From the NCBI RefSeq assembly GCF_030580955.1, contig NZ_JAUQON010000008.1, positions 186,001 through 250,000 of the forward strand: a stretch of 64,000 nt of DNA, in the 5' to 3' direction. The notes under the pieces are model-generated. The model had not been told where the DNA came from. It was given only the letters and a program-made list of their open reading frames with translations, and made no database searches. Source of the DNA: Hymenobacter convexus. Lineage in GTDB: Bacteria; Bacteroidota; Bacteroidia; Cytophagales; Hymenobacteraceae. The translations under genes were made by a program, and so were the position numbers. This document shows positions 1 to 7,816 of this stretch, in pieces (within the stretch, counting starts at the first letter, position 1; each line of letters begins with the position of its first letter).

Positions 1-51
1 TATATCTACCAACGGTGGATTCAGCGCCCCAACCAAGTGGCTTCCTAACGC

Positions 52-774
52 CTACAAATCCCCCAGTTGCGGCCGAATCAGCAGCTCCTCCACCACGGCG
101 TGGGGCGAGAGCGAATAGGTGCCAAACACCGCTTCGGCCACGTCTTCGGCCTGCACAAACCGCTCTTTCGGTAGCTCCACACCGGCCCAGCTGGCCGTGA
201 GGGTGGGGCCGGGCAGCACGGCCGTCACGCGCACGCCTGCCGGCTTCAGCTCTTCGCGCAGGTTTTTGGTGAAGCCCAGCAGGGCGTGTTTGGCAATGCC
301 GTAGGAGCCGCCGTTGGGGTAGGCCGTAATGCTGGCCGTGGAGCAGATGGTGAAAATATGGCCGCGCCCGCGGGCAATGAAGCCGGGCAGCAGGGGCAGC
401 GTCACGTCGTAGGCGCTGAGCAGGTTCACGGCCAGCATCTGGCGTAGCTGCGAGCCGTCGGCGGGCTCGTCTTGCAGGCGGCCGGGCACGAAGGCACCCG
501 CGTTGTTCACCAGTACCTCCACGGGCAGGCCCAGGCTCAGCACGAAGGCGGCAAAGCGGGCGCAATCGGCGGGCTGGCTGAGGTCGGCGGCCTGGGTATG
601 CAGTAGGGCGCCGGGAACATCGTCTGCCATTTCGGTTGTGAGGGCGGCCAGGTCGGCCGCCGAGCGGGCGCAGGTGGCCACCGGAAACCCCGCCCGCAGA
701 AAGCGCGACACTACGGCGCGGCCAATACCTTTGCTGCCGCCGGTCACGACAATTAATTTTTCGTTCGTTTGCAC
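52..774 (-). CDS. SDR family NAD(P)-dependent oxidoreductase
   Basis: A 240-residue classical short-chain dehydrogenase/reductase, the usual length for the family. The Rossmann nucleotide-binding motif TGGSKGIG is at residues 11-18, NNAG at 90-93, and the catalytic set Ser145, Tyr158, Lys162 (SYGIAK) is complete, so an active cytoplasmic oxidoreductase is likely. The substrate cannot be read from the sequence; similar proteins are annotated as 3-ketoacyl reductases or sepiapterin-reductase-like enzymes. It is divergent from mlaE with a 99-bp gap, where I see no clear TAnnTTTG promoter on either strand. Confidence 0.9.
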   Translation of the reverse strand: MQTNEKLIVVTGGSKGIGRAVVSRFLRAGFPVATCARSAADLAALTTEMADDVPGALLHTQAADLSQPADCARFAAFVLSLGLPVEVLVNNAGAFVPGRLQDEPADGSQLRQMLAVNLLSAYDVTLPLLPGFIARGRGHIFTICSTASITAYPNGGSYGIAKHALLGFTKNLREELKPAGVRVTAVLPGPTLTASWAGVELPKERFVQAEDVAEAVFGTYSLSPHAVVEELLIRPQLGDL

Positions 775-873
775 TGTTTTCGCTGGTTTTTACGTAAAGT
801 CCGGGGTTGCCGCAATCGGCCCTCACCGCAACTCCACGGCCCAAACTTCGGTTTTAATTCTCAACCATAATTT

Positions 874-1605
874 ATGCTAACAACACTAGGCTCGTTCGTC
901 CTCTTCCTGCGCGGCATGGTCACGCGCACCGAGCGGTTTCGGGTGCTCTGGAACCGCACCATCGACGAAGCCATCCTCATCGGCGTCGATTCCATCGTCA
1001 TCGTCTCCATCGTGTCGGCCTTCATTGGGGCCGTAACCTGCGTCCAGATTGCCTATAACCTCACCAACCCGCTCATTCCGCAGTCCACCATCGGCTACAT
1101 GGTGCGCGAAATGACCATTCTGGAGCTGGCTCCCACCATCACCAGCATTGTGCTGGCTGGCAAAGTGGGTTCTAGCATCGCCGGCGGCCTGGGCACCATG
1201 CGCATCACCGAGCAGATTTCGGCCCTTGAGGTAATGGGCATCAATTCCACGTCCTACCTCGTGCTGCCGCGCATTCTGGCGGCCCTGCTCATGTTCCCCA
1301 TGCTGGTTATTCTGGCCATGTTGCTGTCCATTCTGGGTGGCTACCTGGCCGGCACCCTCACCGGCGTGATGACGGCCCAGGATTATATCGAAGGCATCCG
1401 CACCGATTTTATTCCTTATAACATCGTTTTCGCCCTCATCAAGGCAGTCGTATTTGCCTTCCTCGTGTCGGGTATCTCCGCCTTCAAAGGCTACTTCACC
1501 ACCGGCGGCGCCCTCGAAGTAGGCGCGGCCAGCACCGGCGCCGTGACCAACTCCATCATCGCCATCCTCATCGCCGACTTCGCCCTCGCCGCGCTGCTGC
1601 TCTGA
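874..1605 (+). CDS. mlaE: MlaE family ABC transporter permease (lipid transport)
   Basis: A 243-residue inner-membrane permease of the MlaE family, which with an MlaF-type ATPase and an MCE-domain protein moves phospholipids between the membranes. It has about five hydrophobic segments and the typical central stretch around ELAPTITSIVLAGKVGSS and the glutamate in EQISALEVMGI. Its normal partner mlaF should follow immediately, but here begins 13 kb downstream because an integrated island separates the two. The reading frame is intact. The separation could disturb co-transcription of the pair. Confidence 0.92.
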   Translation: MLTTLGSFVLFLRGMVTRTERFRVLWNRTIDEAILIGVDSIVIVSIVSAFIGAVTCVQIAYNLTNPLIPQSTIGYMVREMTILELAPTITSIVLAGKVGSSIAGGLGTMRITEQISALEVMGINSTSYLVLPRILAALLMFPMLVILAMLLSILGGYLAGTLTGVMTAQDYIEGIRTDFIPYNIVFALIKAVVFAFLVSGISAFKGYFTTGGALEVGAASTGAVTNSIIAILIADFALAALLL

Positions 1606-1738
1606 GTTAAATGGTTGAATGGGCAAATGGCTGTTTGGTTGAATTGATTGGTTGATTTCGTTACGAACCACCAGTTCACTCAGATAGCAATTCAACAATT
1701 CAGCCGTCCACCAATCTCAACAATTCATCAATCAAACC
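1606..1738. repeat. mlaE-mlaF spacer remnant with degenerate inverted repeat
   Basis: A 133-bp AT-rich stretch between the mlaE stop and the island's left boundary; no gene. It holds repeated variants of TTGAATGG/TTGATTGG in its left half and their complements (CAATTCATCAATCAAACC) in its right half, so it can fold into a loose hairpin. By inference this is the original spacer that preceded mlaF before the island inserted. Confidence 0.5.
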
Positions 1739-1752
1739 ATGATTGAAGTATC
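1739..1752 (+). repeat. attL core (14-bp direct repeat, left copy)
   Basis: ATGATTGAAGTATC, identical to 14676-14689. Here it is preceded by chromosomal sequence and followed by island sequence. With the next bases it forms a short inverted repeat, ATGAT (1739-1743) and ATCAT (1755-1759) around 11 bp, the arrangement expected for a tyrosine-recombinase core. It leaves a chimeric 25-codon reading frame (1739-1816) starting with the mlaF start codon. Confidence 0.8.
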
Positions 1753-1774
1753 TTATCATGGTATGCAAAACACG

Positions 1775-1890
1775 ATGATACTTAATGATACAGAAACCCC
1801 GATTTTGACCGCTTAAAGCCACAATTCGGCCACTGACTGGATACAGCGGATTGTAAAAAAACACACCATATACTGACTGATGGCTGACTG
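1775..1890 (+). repeat. Putative integrase arm-type sites, left end
   Basis: Two ATGATAC copies lie 10 bp apart at 1775-1781 and 1785-1791. ACTGACTG occurs at 1832-1839 and 1872-1879, and a near copy GCTGACTG at 1883-1890, exactly 11 bp after the previous one. A matching pair with the same 11-bp step occurs at the right end of the island (14614-14632). Placement between core site and integrase gene fits arm-type binding sites for integrase or an excisionase; this is inference. Confidence 0.5.
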
Positions 1891-1945
1891 AAAGCAAGTG
1901 TTTTGCGTATAATGGGGTATACACCAACCCCAAACGCCCGCGCTG

Positions 1946-3220
1946 ATGTCGCTCAAAGTCGTAACCCGAAACCTAGATAGCAAAGGATTTGAAAACGTCT
2001 ATATCCAGTATGCTCACGGCGGCGAAACCAAACGGCTTGTTATCGGCCCAAAGGGACTGAAAGTAAAGCAGGGCGGTATGGATGACGGGCGTCTTGTTAA
2101 GTGCGCCGGTGCAGCCTGGAAAGAACACAATGCGAGTATTGAGGACGGTAACGAAGCTATTGACAAAGCGAAGTCGAGCATTCAATTCATAATCCGCCGA
2201 TTCGCGGAAGACTACAAAGAGGCTATTACCCCGGACGTACTGCATGAAATGTGGGAAGCCGAGAGAGCCCCGAGACAAGGAAGTGCCCCGGTTGGGGCGA
2301 AGGTCACATTCTGGCAACTCTTCAAAGAATACGAAGATGGTTTGCTGGCCAAAGTGAAGGACAGCGAAAAAGACGGGTACAACACGGCGCGGGCATTAAA
2401 GCCGCTGGGGAAACTGCTGATGGAGTTTGAGCAAGCCCGTGGCGTTAAGCTGACGCTTGCCAGCTTTGATTATGCCCTGATGACTGCCTTCAATGACTTC
2501 ATGTTGAGCAAAGGCCACCGCAACGCCACGACGAATGTCCGTATGGGACTGCTGAAAACTCTGCTGAATCATTGGGTGAAAACCGGCGTGAGCAAGCATG
2601 TAGCCTTCCGGGAGTATCGTCGCCCGAAAAAGCATAAGAATGCCCCAACAAATCAACAAATTGTTGCCCTGAGTGCTGCCGAATTGGATGAGTTGCTTGC
2701 CCTAGATTTGGATTGCAAGCATTTACGGTATGCCCGTGCCTTGTTTTCGCTGTGTGCGGCCACAGGGTTGCGCTTTTCGGATGCTGTGCGTGTGAGCCCA
2801 GCCGATATTCGTAGTGAAAGTATTGTTATTACCACGCGGAAAACGAAAGAGACGCTTACGATTCCGCTGAATTGGCTGAGCCGGAAAGTGTTAGATGACT
2901 ACCCAGAAGGTATGCACGGCGTTGATTTGGGGCAGTACAATGCCCGACTGGCCACGCTAGGCGAAATGTGCCCGACGCTACATAAGCCTTTCAAGCGGAT
3001 TACTTTCAGCGGCGTTACGACCGTTTTTGATGCCACGAAAACGCGGAAATATCAGCATCTAAGTAGCCATGCAGGCCGCAAAACGTTTGTTTGCCTGTGT
3101 TTAATGAAAGGAATACCCGAATTTAAGATTCGTAACTGGACAGGCCACAAAGATTTGAAGTCTTTCAGCGCCTATGTGGACGGGGAAATGGGGCAGATGG
3201 AAATGATGAACCGCTTTTAA
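1946..3220 (+). CDS. int: Tyrosine-type site-specific integrase
   Basis: A 424-residue tyrosine recombinase with an N-terminal arm-binding region, a SAM-like core-binding domain (about residues 115-235) and a C-terminal catalytic domain. The catalytic residues are visible: Arg276 (ATGLRFSD), His375 and Arg378 (SSHAGRKTF), His401 (WTGHKD) and the nucleophile Tyr410 (FSAYVD). It lies 193 bp inside the 14-bp attachment repeat and reads inward, the standard place for an island integrase, and should catalyse insertion at the mlaF start. A TATAAT hexamer lies at 1908-1913, but I see no good TAnnTTTG promoter. The start at 1946 gives a normal full-length N-terminus. Confidence 0.95.
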   Translation: MSLKVVTRNLDSKGFENVYIQYAHGGETKRLVIGPKGLKVKQGGMDDGRLVKCAGAAWKEHNASIEDGNEAIDKAKSSIQFIIRRFAEDYKEAITPDVLHEMWEAERAPRQGSAPVGAKVTFWQLFKEYEDGLLAKVKDSEKDGYNTARALKPLGKLLMEFEQARGVKLTLASFDYALMTAFNDFMLSKGHRNATTNVRMGLLKTLLNHWVKTGVSKHVAFREYRRPKKHKNAPTNQQIVALSAAELDELLALDLDCKHLRYARALFSLCAATGLRFSDAVRVSPADIRSESIVITTRKTKETLTIPLNWLSRKVLDDYPEGMHGVDLGQYNARLATLGEMCPTLHKPFKRITFSGVTTVFDATKTRKYQHLSSHAGRKTFVCLCLMKGIPEFKIRNWTGHKDLKSFSAYVDGEMGQMEMMNRF

Positions 3221-3232
3221 CTACTGGTTGGG

Positions 3233-3448
3233 ATGTGGAAGCTAGGTAGCAGCTTGGAGACTTTCCTACCCATGCTGACTGTCAAAGACGTAGCCAAGCG
3301 CCTTAAATGTGTAGAAAAGACGATGTTGAAGCGAATCCAAGAGGACAAGCTGAGTGCTGCCAACTTTGGAACATGGGACAGGCCATCTTACAAAATCAGT
3401 GAAACTGACTTCGCTGCCTTCTACCAAGCTCACGTTGACAAGCAGTAG
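3233..3448 (+). CDS. Small helix-turn-helix protein, excisionase-like
   Basis: A 71-residue protein whose core, LTVKDVAKRLKCVEKTML, followed by a basic wing and YKISETDFAAF, is a MerR-like winged HTH of the HTH_17/excisionase type. It begins 12 bp after the integrase stop and is probably co-transcribed with it, which suits a recombination directionality factor or a regulator of the integrase. Homologues often begin at the second methionine (3272, 58 residues), so the first 13 residues may not be translated. The function is inferred from fold and position. Confidence 0.75.
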   Translation: MWKLGSSLETFLPMLTVKDVAKRLKCVEKTMLKRIQEDKLSAANFGTWDRPSYKISETDFAAFYQAHVDKQ

Positions 3449-3610
3449 GCATTGGAAAATAATAGCCTAAGATGAACCGAGAGGACTAGTTTGACAAGTT
3501 GGCCCAAAGATGCTAGTGCATTCCTTGGACTTACTCAATGTAGTATAGAAGAAAAGCTGTATTCTTGTCAAATAAAGTCCCCGTGCAACCCATTTTCAAC
3601 CCTGAACCAC

Positions 3611-4606
3611 ATGAATTGTCTAATATGCAAAGTCAGAGAGGCCGATTTTAAGGGCTCACACATTATTCCTCATTTCATTATCGCACCTGGGATTAGTGAT
3701 GGAAGCACAACCAGAGATATTGAGCAAAGCTTTCGGATTGACGGAACTGGTTCAGACTTCTCCTTTGGCAGGTCCGTTTTACCAGAGGCTTTAGAAGATA
3801 CTCTTGGGCGTCCTGTTACTGATGAAGAAATTGAAAATAATGAACATCACTATGTTAGGGATGACATTTACTGTACTCAGACTGAAGTACAGTTATCCAA
3901 GTTCGAGTCCTTATATAATAATCAAGTCTCCCCGCCGCTTTTAAACGCCGTCACCTTATCTGATGATTTAAAACGAGTTGCACATTTCTTTTGGCTGTCA
4001 ATCATCTTAAGATGCTCTGTTGTTGAATTCAATGGCTTCAAACTGGCTCCTGACTTGGAACAAGAAGTCAGCGATGAGGTTAATGCTGTACTTGCTGAAT
4101 CTGAGAGTGAAATTCGGCAAAAATGCCTTGCACAGCCTCTAACTAGAAACATATTCATTGGATATACTGGTGAACCTGAGGATTTTACTCGCAATTTTAC
4201 TTTGCTCCATCCCAACAAAAAATCTCCTTATCTGCTTATCATAAATAATTATGTTATTATATATGATTATTCAAACAATAATCAGCTAACAGACATCTTG
4301 AATGAAATGGGGGCAACTACTCCAGTGGCATACGTAACGGGCACCATAATTCACCATTTTTCCGAGAGCGATAGAAACTCAATTATACGCTACTGTGCTG
4401 CTATCGGGGCTGACCAATTTATCGTCACAACAAAAGCCAGTTTTGAGGAAGCATTTTTTCATAATAGGCAATCAATGCCAACACCTCAGCAAATCAGCGA
4501 TTTTTTTACAGAGCTTCTTCATCATGACGACAGCCTTCTTCCAACTGTGAGGTATGATGCATCAAGGGTTAAAGAACTCATCCAAAAACACAGCCAACCC
4601 GCCTAA
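3611..4606 (+). CDS. Uncharacterised Cys/His protein, HNH-like N-terminus
   Basis: 331 residues from the ATG at 3611. An upstream TTG at 3491 is in frame but adds a segment with no recognisable character, and the ATG places the motif at the very N-terminus. The start reads MNCLICKVREADFKGSHIIP: Cys3-x2-Cys6 and SHIIP (His17) resemble the first half of a zinc-finger HNH-like domain. Such proteins usually have a second CxxCE knuckle; here only Cys88 and Glu92 remain (YCTQTE), with Thr at 91, so metal binding may be altered. The rest is not recognised. Low GC, immediately upstream of the restriction genes, so possibly a defence accessory protein. No function can be assigned. Confidence 0.6.
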   Translation: MNCLICKVREADFKGSHIIPHFIIAPGISDGSTTRDIEQSFRIDGTGSDFSFGRSVLPEALEDTLGRPVTDEEIENNEHHYVRDDIYCTQTEVQLSKFESLYNNQVSPPLLNAVTLSDDLKRVAHFFWLSIILRCSVVEFNGFKLAPDLEQEVSDEVNAVLAESESEIRQKCLAQPLTRNIFIGYTGEPEDFTRNFTLLHPNKKSPYLLIINNYVIIYDYSNNNQLTDILNEMGATTPVAYVTGTIIHHFSESDRNSIIRYCAAIGADQFIVTTKASFEEAFFHNRQSMPTPQQISDFFTELLHHDDSLLPTVRYDASRVKELIQKHSQPA

Positions 4607-4710
4607 CAATCATTCAAATAGGGGTTTTTGCTTATTCAAGCGCCACTCGATTTTTGACCGAAGTGTTGAATACAATGATTGGTATTTGCCCATTGCACAT
4701 GTACTTTCAA

Positions 4711-4743
4711 GGCCCCGTACTACCAACGGGGCCTTTTGCTTTA
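4711..4743 (+). terminator. Hairpin terminator just upstream of hsdM
   Basis: GGCCCCGT (4711-4718) and ACGGGGCC (4726-4733) form an 8-bp perfect stem with a 7-base loop, followed by TTTTGCTTT. It ends only about 8 bp before the hsdM ATG at 4751. It could terminate the preceding gene, but there is then almost no room for an hsdM promoter downstream of it, so it may act as an attenuator in the hsdM leader. The remainder of the gap (4607-4710) holds no gene. Confidence 0.6.
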
Positions 4744-4750
4744 TAAAAAA

Positions 4751-6466
4751 ATGGATTTTAAACAATACGCCTCACACATCTGGGCCGTGGCAGATTTGTT
4801 GCGCGGTGACTATAAACAAGCCGATTACGGTAAGGTCATCCTACCGCTAACGGTGCTGCGCCGCCTCGATAGCGTGCTGGCCCCCACCAAGGCCGCCGTG
4901 CTTGCCGAATACCCCCGAACCAAAAACTTGCCGCCCGAAATGGCGGATATGGTACTGAACCAGAAATCCGGGCTCACCTTCTACAATCATAGCCCGTTCG
5001 ATTTTGACCGGCTGGTAAGCGACCCGAACAACGTAGCGGCCAACTTGCGCCACTACATAAACGGGTTCTCGCAGAACGCACGTGAAATTCTGGAACACTT
5101 TGAGTTTGACCACCAGATAACCAAACTGGATTCGGCAAATCTGTTGTTCATGGTGCTGAAGAAATTTCAGGAAATTGACCTGCACCCCAGTAAGGTAAAG
5201 CCGATAACGATGGGCTACATTTTTGAGGAACTGATACGCAAGTTTGCAGAATCCTCGAATGAAACAGCTGGGGAGCATTTTACGCCTAGAGAAGTAATCC
5301 GGCTGATGGTGAACTTGCTGTTTTTGCAAGACCGCGACATCCTGACCAAAAAGGGTATCGTGAAAACCATATATGACCCGGCATGTGGCACGGGCGGCAT
5401 GTTGTCAGTGGCGGAAGAATACCTGCATGAGCTAAATGATGAGGCCCGCCTGGAAGCATTTGGTCAGGAATTGAATCCCGAGTCCTATGCAATATGCAAG
5501 GCTGACATGCTCATTAAGGGTCATCGAGCCGATAATATCAAGTTGGGTAATAGCTTTACCCAGGACCAACTTCCTAATGCAAAGTTTGATTATCTGCTTT
5601 CGAATCCGCCCTTTGGTGTAGAATGGAAAAAATCAGAGAAAGCGATTAAAGAAGAACACGATAAGTTAGGGCATGCGGGAAGGTTTGGGGCTGGGTTACC
5701 ACGCATTTCTGATGGTTCGCTCCTGTTTTTGCAACATATGGTTAGCAAAATGAAAAACACAACAGAGGGCTCCCGTCTTGCAATTGTATTCAATGGTTCG
5801 CCACTGTTTTCGGGCTCTGCGGGAAGCGGGGAAAGCGAAATTCGCCGTTGGCTATTAGAGCGGGATATGCTAGAATCCATTGTCGCTCTGCCAGACCAAT
5901 TATTTTATAATACCGGCATCAGCACGTATATATGGATAATAACAAATCGGAAATCAACTGAACGAATAGGAAAAGTGCAACTAGTGAATGGCATTAGCTT
6001 TTATCAGCGAATGGCAAAGAGTCTTGGTGACAAAAGACTTCTCATTAGTCCAGAGCAAATCTCTGAGATAACGCGTATTTATGGGGATTTCAGTGAAGGG
6101 GAATATTCTAAAATATTCCGAAATGAAGATTTTGGTTATCGTCGTATCACTGTTGAACGACCCCTCAGGGACATCAACGGCCAGATTGTTACAGGTCGTG
6201 CAGGGATACCCAAACCAGATGCTAGCTTGCGCGACTTTGAAAACGTTCCTTTGCTAGAAGACCCAGAAGAGTATTTTCAGCGCGAAAACCTACCTTATAC
6301 CCCAGACGCATTTATTGACCACACCAAAACCAGAGAAGGATACGAAATAAGCTTCACCCGGTATTTCTATCAATATAACGTATTGCGTTCCTTGTCAGAG
6401 ATTCGGAAGGATATTCTCAAACTTGAGGCAGAAACCGAAGGCTTACTTCAGCAAGTAATTAAATAA
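4751..6466 (+). CDS. hsdM: Type I restriction-modification system, methyltransferase subunit M
   Basis: 571 residues. Two copies with HsdS form the N6-adenine methyltransferase that protects host DNA and provides the core of the restriction complex. The N-terminus MDFKQYASHIWAVADLLRG is the HsdM helical domain; SAM-binding motif I DPACGTGGM is near residue 210 and the catalytic NPPFG motif IV near 285. EHFTPREVIRLMVNLL, just before motif I, is typical of the family. The ATG at 4751 is preferred to an upstream TTG (4679), because that extension would translate through the terminator hairpin. The stop overlaps the hsdS start (TAATG), so M and S are translationally coupled. Confidence 0.95.
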   Translation: MDFKQYASHIWAVADLLRGDYKQADYGKVILPLTVLRRLDSVLAPTKAAVLAEYPRTKNLPPEMADMVLNQKSGLTFYNHSPFDFDRLVSDPNNVAANLRHYINGFSQNAREILEHFEFDHQITKLDSANLLFMVLKKFQEIDLHPSKVKPITMGYIFEELIRKFAESSNETAGEHFTPREVIRLMVNLLFLQDRDILTKKGIVKTIYDPACGTGGMLSVAEEYLHELNDEARLEAFGQELNPESYAICKADMLIKGHRADNIKLGNSFTQDQLPNAKFDYLLSNPPFGVEWKKSEKAIKEEHDKLGHAGRFGAGLPRISDGSLLFLQHMVSKMKNTTEGSRLAIVFNGSPLFSGSAGSGESEIRRWLLERDMLESIVALPDQLFYNTGISTYIWIITNRKSTERIGKVQLVNGISFYQRMAKSLGDKRLLISPEQISEITRIYGDFSEGEYSKIFRNEDFGYRRITVERPLRDINGQIVTGRAGIPKPDASLRDFENVPLLEDPEEYFQRENLPYTPDAFIDHTKTREGYEISFTRYFYQYNVLRSLSEIRKDILKLEAETEGLLQQVIK

Positions 6467-7806
6467 TGAACAAATACACCCATTACAAACCCAGCGGACT
6501 TGAATGGATAAAGCAAGTTCCTGAGCATTGGGGCATAATGCCACTATTTGCATGCTTGTCCGAACGGTATCAAAAAAATATAGGGGGCAAATTTGACAAA
6601 GTATTTTCCCTTAGTTATGGGAGAATAGTTGATAGACATGTAGAAAGCAATTTTGGTTTGCTTCCAGAGTCATTTGACACGTATCAAATTGTTTCAAAAG
6701 GGAACATAATAATTAGACCTACAGACCTTCAGAATGACAAAAGAAGCCTGAGAGTAGGGCTGGTTAGGAGTGAAGAACCAGGTATTATTACATCAGCTTA
6801 TATTGCGCTTGAAGCTGTGAGAAATGATTCTTCCTGTTTGTTTTTCTATTATTTACTGCATTCCTACGATTTGAGCAAAGTGCTTTACGGGCTCGGCGGA
6901 GGTGTGCGTCAATCCCTCAAATATTCAGACCTGAAAAGGTTATTACTCCCAGTCCCGAGTACCAGTGAGCAGCATAAAATTGCTGATTTTCTGGAAGAAG
7001 TGATACCCAGAATCAACGCCTTGATTGCGCAAAAGAAAAAAATGCTTGGCCTTTTGCAGGAAGAATTAGCGGTAACAATTAATCAATCCGTTACAAAAGG
7101 GCTAGACCTTGATGCGCCAATGAAAGAATCCGGCATAGAATGGCTGGGAAAAATACCTTCTCACTGGGAAATAGTCAAGCTCACTACTTACCTGGAATCT
7201 ATTGTTGATTATCGTGGCCGCACGCCTAACAAAATATCTGCTGGTGTTTTTTTGGTAACCGCACGCAATGTTAAAAATGGTATAATTGATTATTCATTAT
7301 CAGAAGAATTCGTCTCCATTGAAGAAGCTGAATTATTCATGAAACGTGGAGATGTGGAGATAGGTGATGTTTTATTCACAATGGAAGCTCCCCTTGGTGA
7401 AGCTGCCAATGTAGACAGGATTGATATATGTCTAGCTCAACGCCTAGTAAAGTTTAGGGGCCAACCTGACAAACTCAATAATTACTTTTTGAAAGAGTGG
7501 ATTAGAAGCCATGGGTTTCAAAATCACTTACAAAGCTATGCTACTGGTTCAACTGCCTTGGGAATAAAAGCAAGCAAGCTAAACCAGTTGATAATGGTAG
7601 TTCCTCCGCTTGCTGAGCAAGCAAGAATTGTTGACTCTTTAACTTCCTGTTCCGAAAGAACAAATAGGGCTGTGACTACAATCAACAAGGAAATAATCTT
7701 TTTACAAGAATATCGTGACGCTCTTGTAGTCGAGGCTGTTACCGGTCAGATTGACGTGCGCCAGTACGAGCCCAACTTTGCCCTTACCGCCGAACTAGTC
7801 GGCTAA
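6466..7806 (+). CDS. hsdS: Type I restriction-modification system, specificity subunit S
   Basis: 446 residues, the usual two-target-domain length. Each half opens with a similar box (PSGLEWIKQVPEHWG at about residue 10 and ESGIEWLGKIPSHWE at about 221), followed by a target-recognition domain and a helical spacer ending in conserved segments (EQHKIADFLEE near 170; EQARIVDSL near 385). The two recognition domains differ from each other, so a bipartite asymmetric DNA target is expected. This gene is among the most AT-rich of the operon, as is common for frequently exchanged specificity genes. It overlaps hsdM by one base and is 10 bp from hsdR. Confidence 0.95.
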   Translation: MNKYTHYKPSGLEWIKQVPEHWGIMPLFACLSERYQKNIGGKFDKVFSLSYGRIVDRHVESNFGLLPESFDTYQIVSKGNIIIRPTDLQNDKRSLRVGLVRSEEPGIITSAYIALEAVRNDSSCLFFYYLLHSYDLSKVLYGLGGGVRQSLKYSDLKRLLLPVPSTSEQHKIADFLEEVIPRINALIAQKKKMLGLLQEELAVTINQSVTKGLDLDAPMKESGIEWLGKIPSHWEIVKLTTYLESIVDYRGRTPNKISAGVFLVTARNVKNGIIDYSLSEEFVSIEEAELFMKRGDVEIGDVLFTMEAPLGEAANVDRIDICLAQRLVKFRGQPDKLNNYFLKEWIRSHGFQNHLQSYATGSTALGIKASKLNQLIMVVPPLAEQARIVDSLTSCSERTNRAVTTINKEIIFLQEYRDALVVEAVTGQIDVRQYEPNFALTAELVG

Positions 7807-7816
7807 TCTCCCCGGT

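Noticed and set aside
1775..1890. CRISPR array at the island's left end
   Set aside because: Repeats are only 7-8 bp, irregularly spaced and without spacers; no cas genes are present.
3491..3610. N-terminal extension of the Cys/His protein from a TTG
   Set aside because: The zinc-knuckle start at the ATG 3611 fits such proteins better and the extension has no character.
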